A DNA stretch of 61,643 nt, from the NCBI GenBank assembly GCA_024180945.1, contig JAKSGN010000008.1, positions 1-61,643 on the forward strand, given 5' to 3'. Shown in pieces: positions 1-12,076 of the stretch. The notes below the pieces were generated by a model. The model was not told the origin of the DNA. It worked only from the letters and a program-made list of their open reading frames with translations, and did no database searches. This DNA is from Macrophomina tecta (Eukaryota > Ascomycota > Dothideomycetes > Botryosphaeriales > Botryosphaeriaceae). A program made the translations under genes and the position numbers. The number at the start of each line of letters is the position of its first letter. Position 1 is the stretch's first letter.

Positions 1-1545
1 TATTAATCTCTAAAAGAACTAAAGCTTAAATAAGACTAAATTCTTTATTTACTTTAAGTACTTTATAGTCTTAAGAAGTTATTAGCTCTCTAGTAATAGT
101 ACTTTTATAAATTCTTAGAAGAGTTTAATTTAACTTAAATATCTAATATATTTTATTTATATTTAAATAATCACCTATTTATCTTCTTCTTTATAGATAA
201 CGTTATTATAGTATATTATAAGCGAGATAAGCCTTTTATAAATACTTTCTAAAAAGACCTACTTAAACATTATAAGATAAAAATTCTAGAAGAAGTATAA
301 TAGTTTCTAGTCTTATATATTATAAAAGACTAAGAGTAAAAGCTCTTATAGCTCTTTTAGAAATTATATATCTCTAGTCTTATTACTTACTATAGTATTA
401 GTAAAAATTACTTTTTTTTAATACTGCTTTCTTTAGATAAAGTGCTTTAATAAACTAAGATATATATATAAGTACGTAAGATATTTATCTTTATTAAAAT
501 AAAATTAGTTTAGCGTAATTTATAGCTACTAGTATAAGAATAGATATTATATATATCTATTTTATACTATTATTTTATCTTACTAATTTATCTTCTTACT
601 ATTTTAAGCTCTTTTAAAGGCTTCTTAGCTACTTAGTAAAAACTAAGAAGCTCTTCTTATTCTTTTAGAATAACTATAAAAATAAAAATAATATCTTTAC
701 TATTAGTAATAATATAGTATTTACTAATAATCTAGATATATACTATAGCTACTAAGGCTTAATAATTACTATATTTAGAGTAGCTATTAATTAGAAGACT
801 ATTAAGTAGTCTATTATTATAACTTTAACTACTAAAGTTAAGCTTCTTACTTTATTAAAAGCCACTAAGTAATACGTTTAGTAAAAATGCTTTTTTAGAG
901 AACTATAATTTAATCTAAGCTACTAAATTAAAATATAGTATAATAATATATAAATACTTCGTCTTATATAGAAATATATTAGAAAGCTTAATACTAAGCT
1001 ATGTTATATAGATATATACTACTATTAACTACGCTAGAAAGCCTAAGTAGGTAATATTTATCTTTAGTAGATATTTATAGTAGTAATATTAGTAGATAGT
1101 CTTACTAAAGCCCTATCTTACTAGAAGTATACTTAGTTTATTATAGCTATTAGACTTTCTCTACTGTATAATTAGTAGCTATTTATTTATATTATTTTAT
1201 AAAATAAGTAGTAATTCTTATAGCTTATTTAAGTTAATAAAGGACTTATATCTAATTAAATATAAGTTTTTACTAATCTTTTTAGTATTTATAGTTATTA
1301 TCTAAATACTACTTATATATTTTTTATACTATATATAAGTAGTACTACTAGCTTATAGTATAGAAAACATATTTTATTATTCTCTTTATTTTAGAAATTA
1401 ACTATCTATTTTAAATAAATTTATAAGTTTAATATTTATTTAGTTATCTATTTTACTTTTATTTCTTTTTATTACTTACTCCCTAAATAGGTAGTATGTA
1501 AAGGGGATATATTAGATTAATTATATATAATTAACTTTCGCTAAG
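1..1545 (+). mobile_element. Copia LTR retrotransposon, 3' half, heavily RIPped relic
   Basis: This AT-rich stretch aligns by eye with the reverse-transcriptase and RNase H half of the Copia element that follows it; for example 165-240 matches 5720-5790, including the run encoding the RT active-site region. No open frame survives, because Gln and Trp codons have become TAG/TAA as RIP predicts. The 5' half lies outside the window or is deleted. It runs into a partial LTR at 1546, so it is the 3' end of a same-family element placed head to tail with the next. Recognition rests on similarity within the window and on Copia motifs in the better copy. Confidence 0.75.
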
Positions 1546-1619
1546 TATTAGAATATTTAATTTAGTAGTATTTTAGATTTAGTTATATCTTATACTTATT
1601 ATATACTTATTTTAGTACG
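1546..1619 (+). repeat. Truncated Copia LTR (first 74 bp)
   Basis: The segment matches the first 74 bp of the 219-bp LTR at 7404-7622, with RIP-type changes only. It stops exactly where the next complete LTR begins. It is the remnant 3' LTR of the upstream Copia relic, cut by the neighbouring insertion or by recombination. Confidence 0.75.
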
Positions 1620-1838
1620 TGTTAGAATATTTAATTTAGTAGTGTTTTAGATTTAGTTATATCTTATACTTATTGCACACCTATCTTAGTAGGTAAGTAA
1701 GTTATATATCCGTTTTACCCTAGTAGGTAGAATAGATATAAGAGAAGCCCGTACGGCCTTTCTCTACTAGATATACTAATCTATGGGAACTTATCTTTAT
1801 TAGTTAAATTAAGGCTACTAATTAGTTATTTTCTAATA
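1620..1838 (+). repeat. 5' LTR of the Copia element (219 bp)
   Basis: It is co-linear with 7404-7622 over its whole length, with C-to-T and G-to-A differences. It starts TGTTAGAA and ends TTCTAATA, the RIP-altered forms of TGTTGGAA and TTCCAACA. Confidence 0.85.
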
Positions 1839-2129
1839 GTTATAAGCCTAGGTATGTCTTAGGTGCCTTTCGTAATCTAAGCTATTCTCTAGAAGTACCT
1901 TTTTATACTATATTTAAGCGTTTTATAGTATTCGGACGTCTCGCTTAGTATTCTTTTACTATATAGTTATAAGTGGAGCTAAGTGCCTCCCTTATTCGTT
2001 ATTTTTATAATGGTTATCTAAACTATTACTAAGTGCCTACTTTAGTAGCCTTCTAGGAGTAGCGTTTCTAGTAGGTATACTAGCTATTTAAGTGAGTTTT
2101 ACTATATACTAGCGCTGCCCCTAAGTTAC

Positions 2130-5100
2130 CTATGGCTACGAGACTCGGTCCGATTATCCGATAAGTAACTACTAGCTACTACTAGTAACTATAGTCTTAT
2201 TAAAGTCTATTATCGTCCTTAAGTCGTCCGATAACTAGGATAAGTAGTATTTTACTATTTAAGCCTAAGCAAAGTAGGGGAAAATCTTCGACTATATTAA
2301 TCCGAACCTTATAGAGAAGCTAATCTAGCTAATTAAGCTACGTAGCCCTACTAAACTAGAAAACGACTCTGTACGAGTATAGAAGTGTTATAAGCTATAA
2401 TATAAGAACTATAAATAAGAGCTCCGAGAATACGAGAAGCTAGAAAAAAAAATTAATAACCTATTAACGGTTATTCTAGACTCTATTAGCTTCTCTCTCT
2501 AATCGATTCTTTAAAAACTAAGGGATAATCTATATCCTTATTCTTAGCTATCTGCGTTTAAAGTATGACTTTAGCCTATATAGGAGACTTAAGAAGATCT
2601 TATAATTAATTAGCTAAAGTAGCTTAAGAAATTACCTAGTAGCTAAAATATTACTAAGTAGCTAGATTAATAGAAGGAAATACTATTTAAGGCGGAATTA
2701 TTCGACCTACCCGATGTTTCTAGGAACTAAGGTAAGAAGAGCTTTCTAAAAGCGCTTTCGTCTTTTAATACTTAGTAGGCTACTAACTATAAGATTAGGC
2801 TTTAGAACGGTAAGCTTATTAAGCTACTAGCTAATCTTATTATTAAGTACCATAACTACTAACATTAAAATATAGCCGAAAATCTAAAGGTTATAAAAGC
2901 AGCCTTTACAGCTATACTACGTAATTAAAAGTAGGAACAAGGCCCTCCTAAATATATATATAGGGAGAATTACTAGTATTACTAATACGCATATTATAAT
3001 ATAGTAATTAGACTAGCTAATTAGACACCTAATAAAAAGCTTTAGGCTAAGATTAAGAAGAGCCTAGAGGACCCCTAAACTAAGTATCGAGTAGAGCGTT
3101 CGCTTAATTATTCTAAGCGTAAACGTGAGAATCCGACTCCTTAGAAGCTATAAGAGAATCCGTAAGATTAGTAATTAATGAACGAATTAAACGATAGTAA
3201 TTCTTTATCGTTTCTAGCTATAGTAGCCTCAGCTTTTAGCACGTAATACGTTGCTAAATCTACTATGCTTAAGCTCTCGTAGATTACTAATACAGGCTCT
3301 ACGCACTACATCTACAATCGATTTATGCAGAAACAGTTTAAGAAAACTAGGAATATAAGTCTAGATAATTACGTTATAGCTAGAAATTTAACTATACTAA
3401 TTAAAGTGTTTAGAGAAGTAACAGTTAACGCAACTAACTAATAAGAAAACCGCGTTATTATTCTACTAGATATAGCCTACATACTATTGTTTAAGGCTAA
3501 CCTCATCTCCGTTACTAAGGTAAGGGATAAGGGTATTTAGTTAGATATAGGCCGTTTATACCTTTATAAGAAGAATATTATTATGGCGAATCTAATTCTT
3601 AAGTATAACTACTTCTTTATAGAGTATAATAAGGGGTTAAATAATCTAAAGATTAACTCGAATCTTATTATCCGATTTTTGCTAGCTACTTAGTGGCATG
3701 ATATATTTATCTATATAGACTAAAACACTGTTAATGCATTACCTAAGATAGTTTAAGAAGTGGCTATTACGGATTAGAAGCTACCTAAGTACTATAATAT
3801 ATACGCTCGTATAAAGGCCTATTAATAGATTTCTTAAGCTATAGAGCTAGAAGAATTATCTATAGAGGCCTTTTTTCGAATTTTATTTAATTTAACATAA
3901 ATAACACGAGCTAATAACGGCAATTAGTAGATAACGCACGTAGAATATATATCTACTAAGTTTACTATTACGGTTACGTACGTTACTAAGAATAAGTGTA
4001 CCTAGTACCTTCTTAATATTATCTAAATAATTAAGTCTTGATTTGAAAAGATGGTGGTGTTTCTAAAATTAGATAGAGAAGTATTACTTACGTATACGTT
4101 TAAGTAATAGCTTAAGTAGTAGGGAATTATCTATAAGGTATTAGCTCTCTATACGCCTTAGTAAAACGGAGCTTTAGAACGTTTAGGATACTCTATTATA
4201 GTTAAAGTACGTATTCTACGTGTTAGTGCTAATCTACCTAAAGGCCTTTAGCCTAAAATAATTAAGGCAGCCTTCTATATCTATAATAGAACCCTAATAA
4301 AGCGGCACTAGTAAAAGACTTTATTCGAGTTAGTCTATAAAAAGTAGCCTAAGGTGGCTTACCTACGAGTATATAGCTGTAAAGCCTACTTACTACTTAA
4401 GACGATTCTATGCTTATATAAGCTAAACGAGTGAGTCTTAGTTAGATATTTAGTTAGATACGATTTAACTAATATCTACTATATTTAGTATCTACTAAAG
4501 GATCGTATTATATAATTAAGAGACGTTACGTTTAATAAATCTAGTAAGTTCTTACTAGAGGACTTAGACGAGCTACTAGTGGCTTAGTAATAAGATAACG
4601 AGCTAGAATCGGTTATACCGCATATTATACTTAATGAGAAGAATATTATCTACTTAGACGAGGAATCAAAAACGTCTACTAATGATATAAGCTGGGAATC
4701 TATACCGAATTAAGTAGAAAGTCCCTAAAAGAAATTAACGCCTACGTAGGCCGATTATCTACTAAGCCTGTTATTATTAGTAAGTAGTATTCGAGTCTAA
4801 GTACTAGATTCGCCTTAGTTATCCTCTTAAGGATTAGGGGGTAAAGAATAGTAGTAAACTTAAAGGCTTAGACCCCTTTTACTAGTTTAGTACGAAATTA
4901 AGCCGGATCTAGGCGCTGCTATTAGTAACTATATACCTAGAGGCCGTGATATATTAGCTAATATTAACACGAGCCTAATTATCTAAGGATTAAAGACACG
5001 TCGCTAGCGCCATAATACATATATTATGCTAATATAGAATAATATATTTAGTTATTAGGGGCTATACTCGTCCTTTATAACTATTCTAAACGAGCTACAA

Positions 5101-6845
5101 ACACGTGCTATAAAGTATTACTAAACCGAGCTCCTACGAATCTATAAAGATTAACTACCTCCTAAGCCACGGTTTTACTATAAAATCTTTAAATACCTAA
5201 TGAAATCCTACCTGCTAAAAGCTATTTAAATAGAGCTTTAGAAAGTCTAGGATAAGGGGGTATAGAAGATAGTATAAGCAAAAAAAGCGTAAAGTCTTTA
5301 GAAAGAGATTATTCTACTTACTTAGATATTTAAATATAAATTTAATAAATACGGTTGGCTTATAAAAGTTAAGGCTCGTATCTATATAAGAGAAGACTTA
5401 TAAAGTACCTAATAGAATACGTATATAGCTATTCTAGCCTTCCGAATCTTTTAAGCACTAATAGTAATTATCTATATGTTTAATTTAGAGATACGTTAGT
5501 ACGACATTATTAATACCTTTCTCTATATATCTCTTTAAGAAAAGATATTCTACCGACCGCCTAAAGAAATAAACCTCCCTACTAGCTAAATACTACTACT
5601 ACTCCGAGTGTTATACGGCTTAAAAGAATTACTAGCGTTATAGTAAAACTACTTCTACTAGATACTAAAAGAGCTTAGATTAGAACTAGTTCTAGACGTA
5701 CTATACTTCTATATAAACGACTACTTATTTATCTTCTTCTTCATAGATAATGTAATTATGGCCTACTATAAGCGTAATAAGTAGTACGCTAACGTATTTT
5801 AGAAGGATTTATTCTAGCGCTATAAGATACGGATAATAGGTAAGGCTTAATAGTTCTTAGCCTTACGAATAGTATAGGATTATAAGTAACGGCTCTTATA
5901 GCTCTTATAGAAGTTATATATTAATGGCCTTATTACGCGTTATAGCGTTAAGAAGACTTATATACTAGCTATACCTCTCCTATTAGATAAAGTACTAGAA
6001 TCGAATTAAGGCATATATATAAGCGTATAAGATATCTATACGTACTAAAGCAAGATAGGCTTAGCTTAGTTTATAGCTATAAGTATACGTACGGATATAG
6101 CCTACGCCTATTTAGTACTATTAGCCTACCTTACTAACTCCTTAGCTCGCTACTTAGAGCTAGTATAACGTCTCCTCGGATATCTAGTAGGGACTAAGAA
6201 CCTCGCCTTATACTATTAAGGATTCTAGGAGAACTAGACTAATATATTTACTATTAGTAGTAATGCGGCGTACATAAACGATCTAGATATACGCCGCAGT
6301 TACTAAAGATCGATTATTATAATATACGGTGCGCTAGTAGACTAGAAAGCGGTTAAATAACTAACTATTACTATCTTAACTATAAAAGTAGAGCTACTTA
6401 CTTTATTCGAGGTAGCTAAGTAGTATTTCTAGTAGAAGCGTCTATTTAGGGGTATTTAGTTTAATCTAGGACACGAGATTAAGGTTTAGTGCGATAACAC
6501 GCAAACGCTTCGCCTTATAAAGAAGAAAATAGGCAAGCTAAACACTAAGCTATACTACGTTAATATTTACTATTACTAGCTACGCTAAGAGGCTTAGGTA
6601 GGTAACGTTCGTCTTCGCTAGATACCTATAGCTATTATACTTATAGACGGCTTAACTAAAGCCTTACTACGTTAGAAATACTATTAGTTCGTTAACTAAA
6701 TTAGCCTTACACCTCTCTTTAAGTAACGGCCTAAGTTAATTTTAGTAAATAGTGTTATTGCTTTTATAGAGGTATAATTCTCTTCCCTAGTTATCTTTAT
6801 AAAAGAAAGAAAGAACTAGAAAAAGAAGCGGATTAACCGACCCCC
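2130..6845 (+). pseudogene. Copia gag-pol polyprotein, killed by RIP stops
   Basis: This encoded the polyprotein that packages, copies and integrates the element. Visible landmarks in the plus strand: a retropepsin site near 3280-3320, read as W-I-T-N-T-G-S-T-H-Y-I after restoring one Trp codon, which fits the Copia D-T-G-A/S-x-H signature; integrase-like sequence around 3650-4200; a reverse-transcriptase core near 5690-5760; and RNase H near 6280-6600 containing V-x-C-D-N-T. Stop codons are dense and nearly all TAG or TAA, as expected from CAG, CAA or TGG. Domain borders are approximate. It cannot make a protein in this form. Confidence 0.75.
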
Positions 6846-7172
6846 GAAGAGGCCGGCCCTAGCTAGGCTACACTATAGAACAACACTAAGACTAATAAGC
6901 CACGTTAGTAGCTAGGCTTAGCACGCCCCATAGATTTACCTAGCTAGAGTATTACGCCTACCGGCTTAGAAATCTAGCCGATGTTAGATAACCCTCTTTC
7001 TAACTACTAGTTACCTAGTAGAAGGGCCCTTAATTTACTATCTAGGTATACCCGATCCCGTGATCGCTAGTGTCTAATGGGTGATTAGCCTAAATGTGGC
7101 TGCACGTAGCGTACATAATAGTGGTTAGCTTAGTTACTTTGGATGGGAAGATTTTCGCTTTTTAATCTTATA

Positions 7173-7300
7173 TACCCACTTACGTAACCGAGTGGTGTAT
7201 TGGGTAAAGCGCTGATTACGTTAGAACCGAGGTTCCGAGTTTAATTCTTAATGTGGGTAGGCTAAAAGATTCCGAGTTCGATTCTAAGCGCTACTACGCA
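7173..7300 (+). other. tRNA-like sequence with duplicated T-arm, possible SINE remnant
   Basis: Residues 7173-7259 can be folded with a 7-bp acceptor stem (TACCCAC with GTGGGTA). An A-box-like AACCGAGTGG lies near 7187, and the T-arm is CCGAG, loop, CTTAA, which is a RIP-altered B box. A second copy of the T-arm, TTCCGAGTTCGATTCT, follows at about 7270, and T-rich runs after 7300 could end Pol III transcription. It sits inside the Copia, just before its 3' LTR. No plausible D arm and anticodon loop were established, so a tRNA-derived SINE or a captured tRNA fragment is likelier than a working tRNA gene. Confidence 0.4.
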
Positions 7301-7403
7301 TTTTTTCTTTTTAAATTTTTGCACATAACGAGTTTAACACTTATCCTACCCCTATCTTTGTTTTATCACGCACTTCCCTTTCAGGCAACACGTAAAGGGG
7401 GTA

Positions 7404-7622
7404 TGTTGGAATATTTGATTTAGTAGTGTTTTGGATTCAGTTATGTCTTATACTCGTTGCACACCTGTCTCAGCAGGTAAGCAAGTTACATACCCGTTTT
7501 ACCCTAGTAGGTAGAATAGGTATAAGGGAAGCCCGTACGGCCTCCCTCTACTAGATATGCCAATCTATGGGAACTCATCTTCATCAGTTGAATCAAGGCT
7601 GCCAATTAGTCATTTTCCAACA
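7404..7622 (+). repeat. 3' LTR of the Copia element (219 bp)
   Basis: It begins TGTTGGAA and ends TTCCAACA, an 8-bp inverted terminal repeat. It retains many CpA and TpG dinucleotides and so is far less RIPped than its partner at 1620. This marks the right edge of the AT-rich block. Confidence 0.9.
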
Positions 7623-8195
7623 GTTGCGTACAGCGTTCACGCAAATCCTTTGAAACTTCTACATCAAAGCCTGCCTCGCTTCCTGATTGATCTTCTCAAC
7701 CTCCTCGCTCGTCCTCCTCGGGCTCATTGCCCTAGCATCGTTCTCGTCATATACCTCGTCCTCCTCACCCAGCTCGACTCGGGGGCTGTCGCGTGGAATG
7801 ATGATAGTATCACTCGACCTGCGACGGTCTAACTTGGGCCTGAAGAGATGCCGGGCTTCGAGCTTGTTGATTAACAAAAAGGCGGTACTGACGTACCGAT
7901 CGTCAACGGTAGAAGTGCCGGCCAGATCGTTAGCGAGAAGCATGGATACGTGAGCAGTGAGCGAGCACATGTTCTGAGTACGCGGATGGCAGCGTGTGGA
8001 GAGGACGGTTGTGCGGGTGGAAGAGACTGAATTAGTTGGGGGAAGGTAGGGGAAGTGCAGGTAGTTAGGACGGCCCTCCGCCAAGAGCGTGCAAATGAGA
8101 GCGTATGGCAGACAGGAAGCAGCGCGCGCTCAGAAGCCCGCCGGTCGAATACCCGTTGGGTCAGCGGCGCAGAGACGTCTATCACTCTTTTTTCA
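7623..8195 (-). pseudogene. Short coiled-coil (SCOC-like) gene copy 1, 3' end removed by Copia
   Basis: Read on the minus strand, 8084-7659 encodes a segment with the pattern RRRSSDTIIIPRD, then VELGEEDEVYDEND, then MSPRRTSEEVEKINQEARQAL. I recognise this as the N-terminal part of a conserved fungal short coiled-coil protein (SCOC/DUF2205 type), probably a Golgi/endosome-associated factor. An intron donor (GTAGAAG) follows the QALM codons, and the coiled-coil exon is missing because the Copia LTR ends at 7622. The start is uncertain; a Met at the beginning of MLLANDLAG is plausible. The same gene fragment recurs inverted at 11065-11865. The family name is from memory of the motif. Confidence 0.55.
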
Positions 8196-9019
8196 ATATT
8201 CGCACCTCTGGCGGCTGGTGAGCTTGCTGAGCCATAAACACACTTTCAGCTGGCAGCGAGTCAGGCACTCCACGGCGCCTTCCGCACTATTCGCCCGTTT
8301 TACTCCTCGTCCCGGCTTACTCTTGTGCAACGCGATCAGCCTATGTCTTGCCTTGTTGGCTCTGCTGCGACACTGCGCGATGCGAGGCAGATCATCCATT
8401 AATGTCGAAAGCGGTCCAGTAGGATATAGGAACGATACCGTAGCGACACGCCTAGCGTCTACGAAAATCTGCCACTAAAAAGCCAAATCTCAACCTCGAT
8501 TTCATACAATAGCCCCTTCAACGCCTTCAACTCAGCTTTGCATTGGTTCTTAGCAAACAGATGAAGTTGATGAAGATCCTCCGCCGGCCGCCCAACTAGA
8601 TACCATACATTAGGAAACGGCACGGATCCGGCATATCGTCTTGTCGATGTATGTGGAGACAGCGTTCTGGCATTGGCAGCGCCGGCGCCCGTCCCGCAGC
8701 GGCTAAGTCAGGACTCGCGGTTGAGTTTTGGCAGTGACATCGGCTCTCTTAGCGCGGGGGGTTCGCAGTATTGCATCATAGGAATGCAGCTGCAAACCTT
8801 GCGACAAGCATTCTTTTCACCAAGCCTGCTCCAATGACGTCACCGCGGCGGAAACTAAGATGGTGGCTGACACGACACTTGGGGGGCCTTGCATCCGGAG
8901 ACCCCTGCGACGCCCGCGTCCTTAACACAGTATGCATCGCGTCCATACATGTCGCGGCGGCTCGTGGCGGCTTACGGGCGAGCTGAGGCCTTGGTGCTAT
9001 AACGGCTGCCGAGCAGCTG

Positions 9020-9062
9020 CGATCCTGCGAGCCTATGATCCTGCGAGCCTATGATCCTGCGA
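9020..9062 (+). repeat. 17-bp tandem repeat, about 2.5 copies
   Basis: The unit GATCCTGCGAGCCTAT is repeated with near-perfect identity in the GC-balanced island. The copy number is too small to call a satellite. Confidence 0.7.
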
Positions 9063-10302
9063 CATTGTCATGCATTTATGGTCAGCTAAAGTCATTATTG
9101 CGTTCGCACAGTTGGAACGCACTGCCAGCCGGAGCTGGACGTTCTCCAGCTTGCCCCGTACTGGTGTGAGACCGCAGCGCAGGATGAGCTTGATAGCAAA
9201 ATATAGAGGCAGGTGCGATGGAGATTCACAGGCTGAAAAACGAAATGGTAATAGTAATCACATGGGGTACGGCGGCAATGATGCCTGCGTTAAAAGGATC
9301 GAGATTGAGCGCTAAATTTGCACGCCCCTGCCAAACTCGCTCCGCTGTCTGCACGACTCAAGCCGTTTGCGAAGCCGCCTTGGCCGTAACGCTTATCGCG
9401 TTATAGGAGAGCCTCGCTAGTATAGAGGTCGCTACCAAAAGTTTTGTTTAACCTTCGCGCCCGGTTTCTCTACCCTTTTAAAACACGAGTTTAGTGCTGG
9501 CAGAAGTTGTCTACCCGCTACCTTCGAGGCGCATTCTAGCTATTATGTCCTCGTAGGCTGGATGCCGGTTCGTTTGGTGGAGACCTTAGATAGGTTTAGC
9601 TCCCGCGTGCCAAGGTCGGCATTTTATAATCACCGAGCCAATTAGATAGCTAGAACCACGGACCTCTACCAGGCCTCCGAGCTCTTAGGGGTTGTTTATA
9701 TTAAAACAACGCGTTATTCGCCTCGGATTTACGCTCCACGCTTAATTACAGCACTTGATTGCATTTAAAATGCTGAAACGCAAATGTTTAGATATTGTTC
9801 TACCAAAGACGGTATATGGCTGTTTTGCGTGTTAGATTCACTTTTGCGAGGCGATTGTTGGACGAATCACTTGAATAGCTTGTAATTTGAGCTTAAAACA
9901 CCTAGAATTGGGCATATAATTGATTTTATATGGACGTGAATAGCTTTATTATAAATTAACAACTTTAACAGCTTTATAATACTAAGAATTGGTCGAATAA
10001 TTAAGCTTGTATGGCTGCGAATAGCCTTAGTTAAGTTTGAGTAACGGCGGGTCTCTTTTACTAAGCTTCGGAGTCACTTAGTGGGTCGGGAAGCCGTTGG
10101 GTTTCCCTCGAGTGTAACAGAAAGAGGTTGAGTGCAAGCACGATTAGAGTAGAGCGACGTATAGCGCGTGTGCGAAGACCTTGTTACTAGTAATGTCTCG
10201 ATTGCTACTCTGAGTTGACTACGAAGGTTAAGATGCTATCTAAGGAGCGTGATTATATACAGTAGGAAAGCTATGATAATCTAATCATGAGATTGGATCT
10301 CG

Positions 10303-10356
10303 TTGATGGATGATGATGATGATGATGATGATGATAATGATGATGATGATGATGAT
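10303..10356 (+). repeat. GAT trinucleotide microsatellite
   Basis: About 17 GAT units with one GAA-type interruption (ATAATG). No reading frame surrounds it, so it is not a coding Asp or Met run that I can support. Confidence 0.85.
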
Positions 10357-11064
10357 TTATACACCCCGTCGGCCTCCGCAGGCCATAGGGATAAGGAACG
10401 CTAATCTACGCTAATCTGTTACCCGCCCATCGTGGCAGAAGTCAAGATTCGGGAAACGGGCGCTTAGCGCCCACGTTACGTGCGACCTATACTGGATTAG
10501 CCCTGATTCATCTGGCTGATTTGCGTACTGTGGTCGGAACGATAATATTCGCTAGAAGGGTGGTACGGATTATGGAGATTATAGCCTTTTTAGTATGTAA
10601 AGTCTTTCCGACCGGAGGTTCGTAATAGCGGGCCGCGGCGGAAACGGAAGGGCGTGGGTCTGTATGCTCCTGGTTGCAAGGTTCTTTAATATAAATAAGG
10701 CTTTTAGCTCTCTAGTATCGGACCGCGAGCCTACGCTTTTGTATTGTTTAGAAAAAAATCTACTTATTGGTTCTAATATATGTTACTTCTGAGTCTATTA
10801 TTGATTGCTTAATTATCTACGCGGTCCCCGTAGTAGGTTTAGGGCTAGCGTTAGTAGCTTTGAGTTGCGAAAACCTAAAGGTTAATTTTTTACATCATCG
10901 AATCTGCCTTGCGCGGCGAGCGTCGCAGCTGAGCCAACGAGGTAATACCCACGCTGATCGCGCTGTATAATAGTAAGCGAAGCGACGAGTGACGGGCGAA
11001 CGTGGAATGTCTGACTTACTGCCGGGGGTGTGAAGATCGGGGTTTGCATGGATGGCTTGGATGC

Positions 11065-11865
11065 TTCTGCGGTTGGGGGAAAAAGGCGATTCGACCGATA
11101 GCCTGCTGAGCGCGCGGCGACGTCGCTCTTGACGGCTTCTCGCTTGCCCTATCACTAAGTGCCGGTTAATCCCTTTGCGGCGCGTCTCTTGGCGAAGTGC
11201 TCTGCACCCTCCCAGCCGCGCCCTATTATTTGCACTCGCCTGGCGGAGGATTATCCTAACTACCTGTGACCTGCGACCTGCGCTTTCCTTACCTAGTACT
11301 AATAAATTTATCTCTTTGAGCCGCCAGCCGTCCCTTCTCCACACCTTACTACTAATCTATACCGAATGTCTGCCTGCTTACTGCTTACGTATTTATGCCT
11401 GTCGCTAGCGATCTAGCCAGCACCTCTACTGTCGATAACCAGAACGTTAGTATCGCCTTCTCGTCGTCTATTAATGAGCTAAGCCAAGCCCAGCACCTCT
11501 CTAGGCCCAAGTTAGGCCGTCGTAAGTCGAGTGGCACTATTATTATCCCGCGCGACAATCTTTAGGTTGAGCTAGGCGATGAGGACGAGGAGTACGACGA
11601 AAATGATGTAAGAACGATGAGCCCGAGGAGGACTAGCGAGGAGATTAAGAAGATTAGTTAGAAAGCAAGATAGGCTTTAATATAGTAAATCTTAGAGGAT
11701 GTGTGTGGACGCTGCACGCTGCTTTGCTAATATTATTACACTAGATAAATAAAAGCACTTTAGGCTAGCCTCCTTAGTATCGTCGACTATGTTGAATCAT
11801 TGAGACGCGAGAACGAGAAGCTCTAAAGGGGGAACTAATTTCTATAATTGTATGTCGCGTTCTTG
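11065..11865 (+). pseudogene. SCOC-like gene copy 2, RIP-damaged, inverted relative to copy 1
   Basis: The plus strand from about 11395 reads SDLASTSTVDNQNV, then GRRKSSGTIIIPRD, VELGDEDEEYDEND and MSPRRTSEEIKKIS, matching copy 1. An intron follows (donor near 11684, acceptor ACACTAG at about 11743). The next exon encodes ASLLSIVDYVESLRRENEKL, then an RGN-FL stretch, as in the coiled coil of fungal SCOC/DUF2205 proteins. Upstream sequence from 11065 also matches the upstream region of copy 1, so promoter and gene were duplicated together. Stops at former Gln or Glu codons and loss of the C-terminal exon make it non-functional. The second exon makes the family call stronger here than in copy 1. 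Confidence 0.6.
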
Positions 11866-12076
11866 CAGGATTCTGACTTAGGTGTGGATGCTATTTTTGA
11901 TAATAACGAGTTATATCGGCGAGCTTATTGTAGACGGGCAGACTTAGCTGCCAGCGCTACGAAGCAAAGGAGCACTAAGGGCCGCCCTGCTATATAAATC
12001 TTCTTAACTATCTTCGATAAGTACATACCGTACAGTCTGCCGGACTACTATTTTAGCGGCGCCGGAACCTGTAAGG
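11866..12076. other. Unassigned spacer between SCOC-like copy and hAT
   Basis: A short frame including DSDLGVDAIFDNNELYRRAY can be read around 11870-11990, after a possible acceptor TTGCAG. It matches nothing I know and is broken by stops. The segment ends at the presumed hAT terminus. Confidence 0.35.

Larger units (their letters stand above)
1620..7622 (+). mobile_element. Complete Copia (Ty1-like) LTR retrotransposon, RIPped
   Basis: Two LTRs of equal length (219 bp) bound a 5.6-kb interior on the plus strand. The right LTR keeps the intact termini TGTTGGAA and TTCCAACA; the left is RIP-altered. The interior order is gag, protease, integrase, reverse transcriptase, RNase H, which is Copia order. 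No convincing target duplication is seen: the left flank ends TACG and the right flank starts GTTGC. The right LTR is clearly less mutated than the left. The right end interrupts the SCOC-like gene copy that continues at 7623. Confidence 0.85.
8196..11064. other. GC-balanced island with no gene I can recognise
   Basis: Base composition is mixed and RIP damage is slight up to about 9400 and rises after that. Several short open frames exist on both strands (for example 8089-8478 plus and 8193-8399 minus). They overlap one another, show no recognisable domain and look like chance frames of GC-rich DNA. The segment contains a small 17-bp tandem repeat and a GAT microsatellite, listed separately. 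It may be spacer or promoter sequence that travelled with the SCOC-like copies. Confidence 0.5.

Noticed and set aside
1610..7632. Target-site duplication for the Copia at 1620-7622
   Set aside because: Flanks TACG and GTTGC do not match even allowing RIP transitions; the left side abuts another element, so the original flank may be gone.
7557..7832. 91-codon frame crossing the Copia LTR end
   Set aside because: It starts in the LTR and runs antisense through the SCOC-like fragment; a chance frame.
8089..8478. Open frames in the GC-balanced island (8089-8478, 8771-8986, 9070-9315, 10767-10970)
   Set aside because: Short, mutually overlapping, no domain or conserved pattern; upstream parts overlap the SCOC-like relic in other frames.
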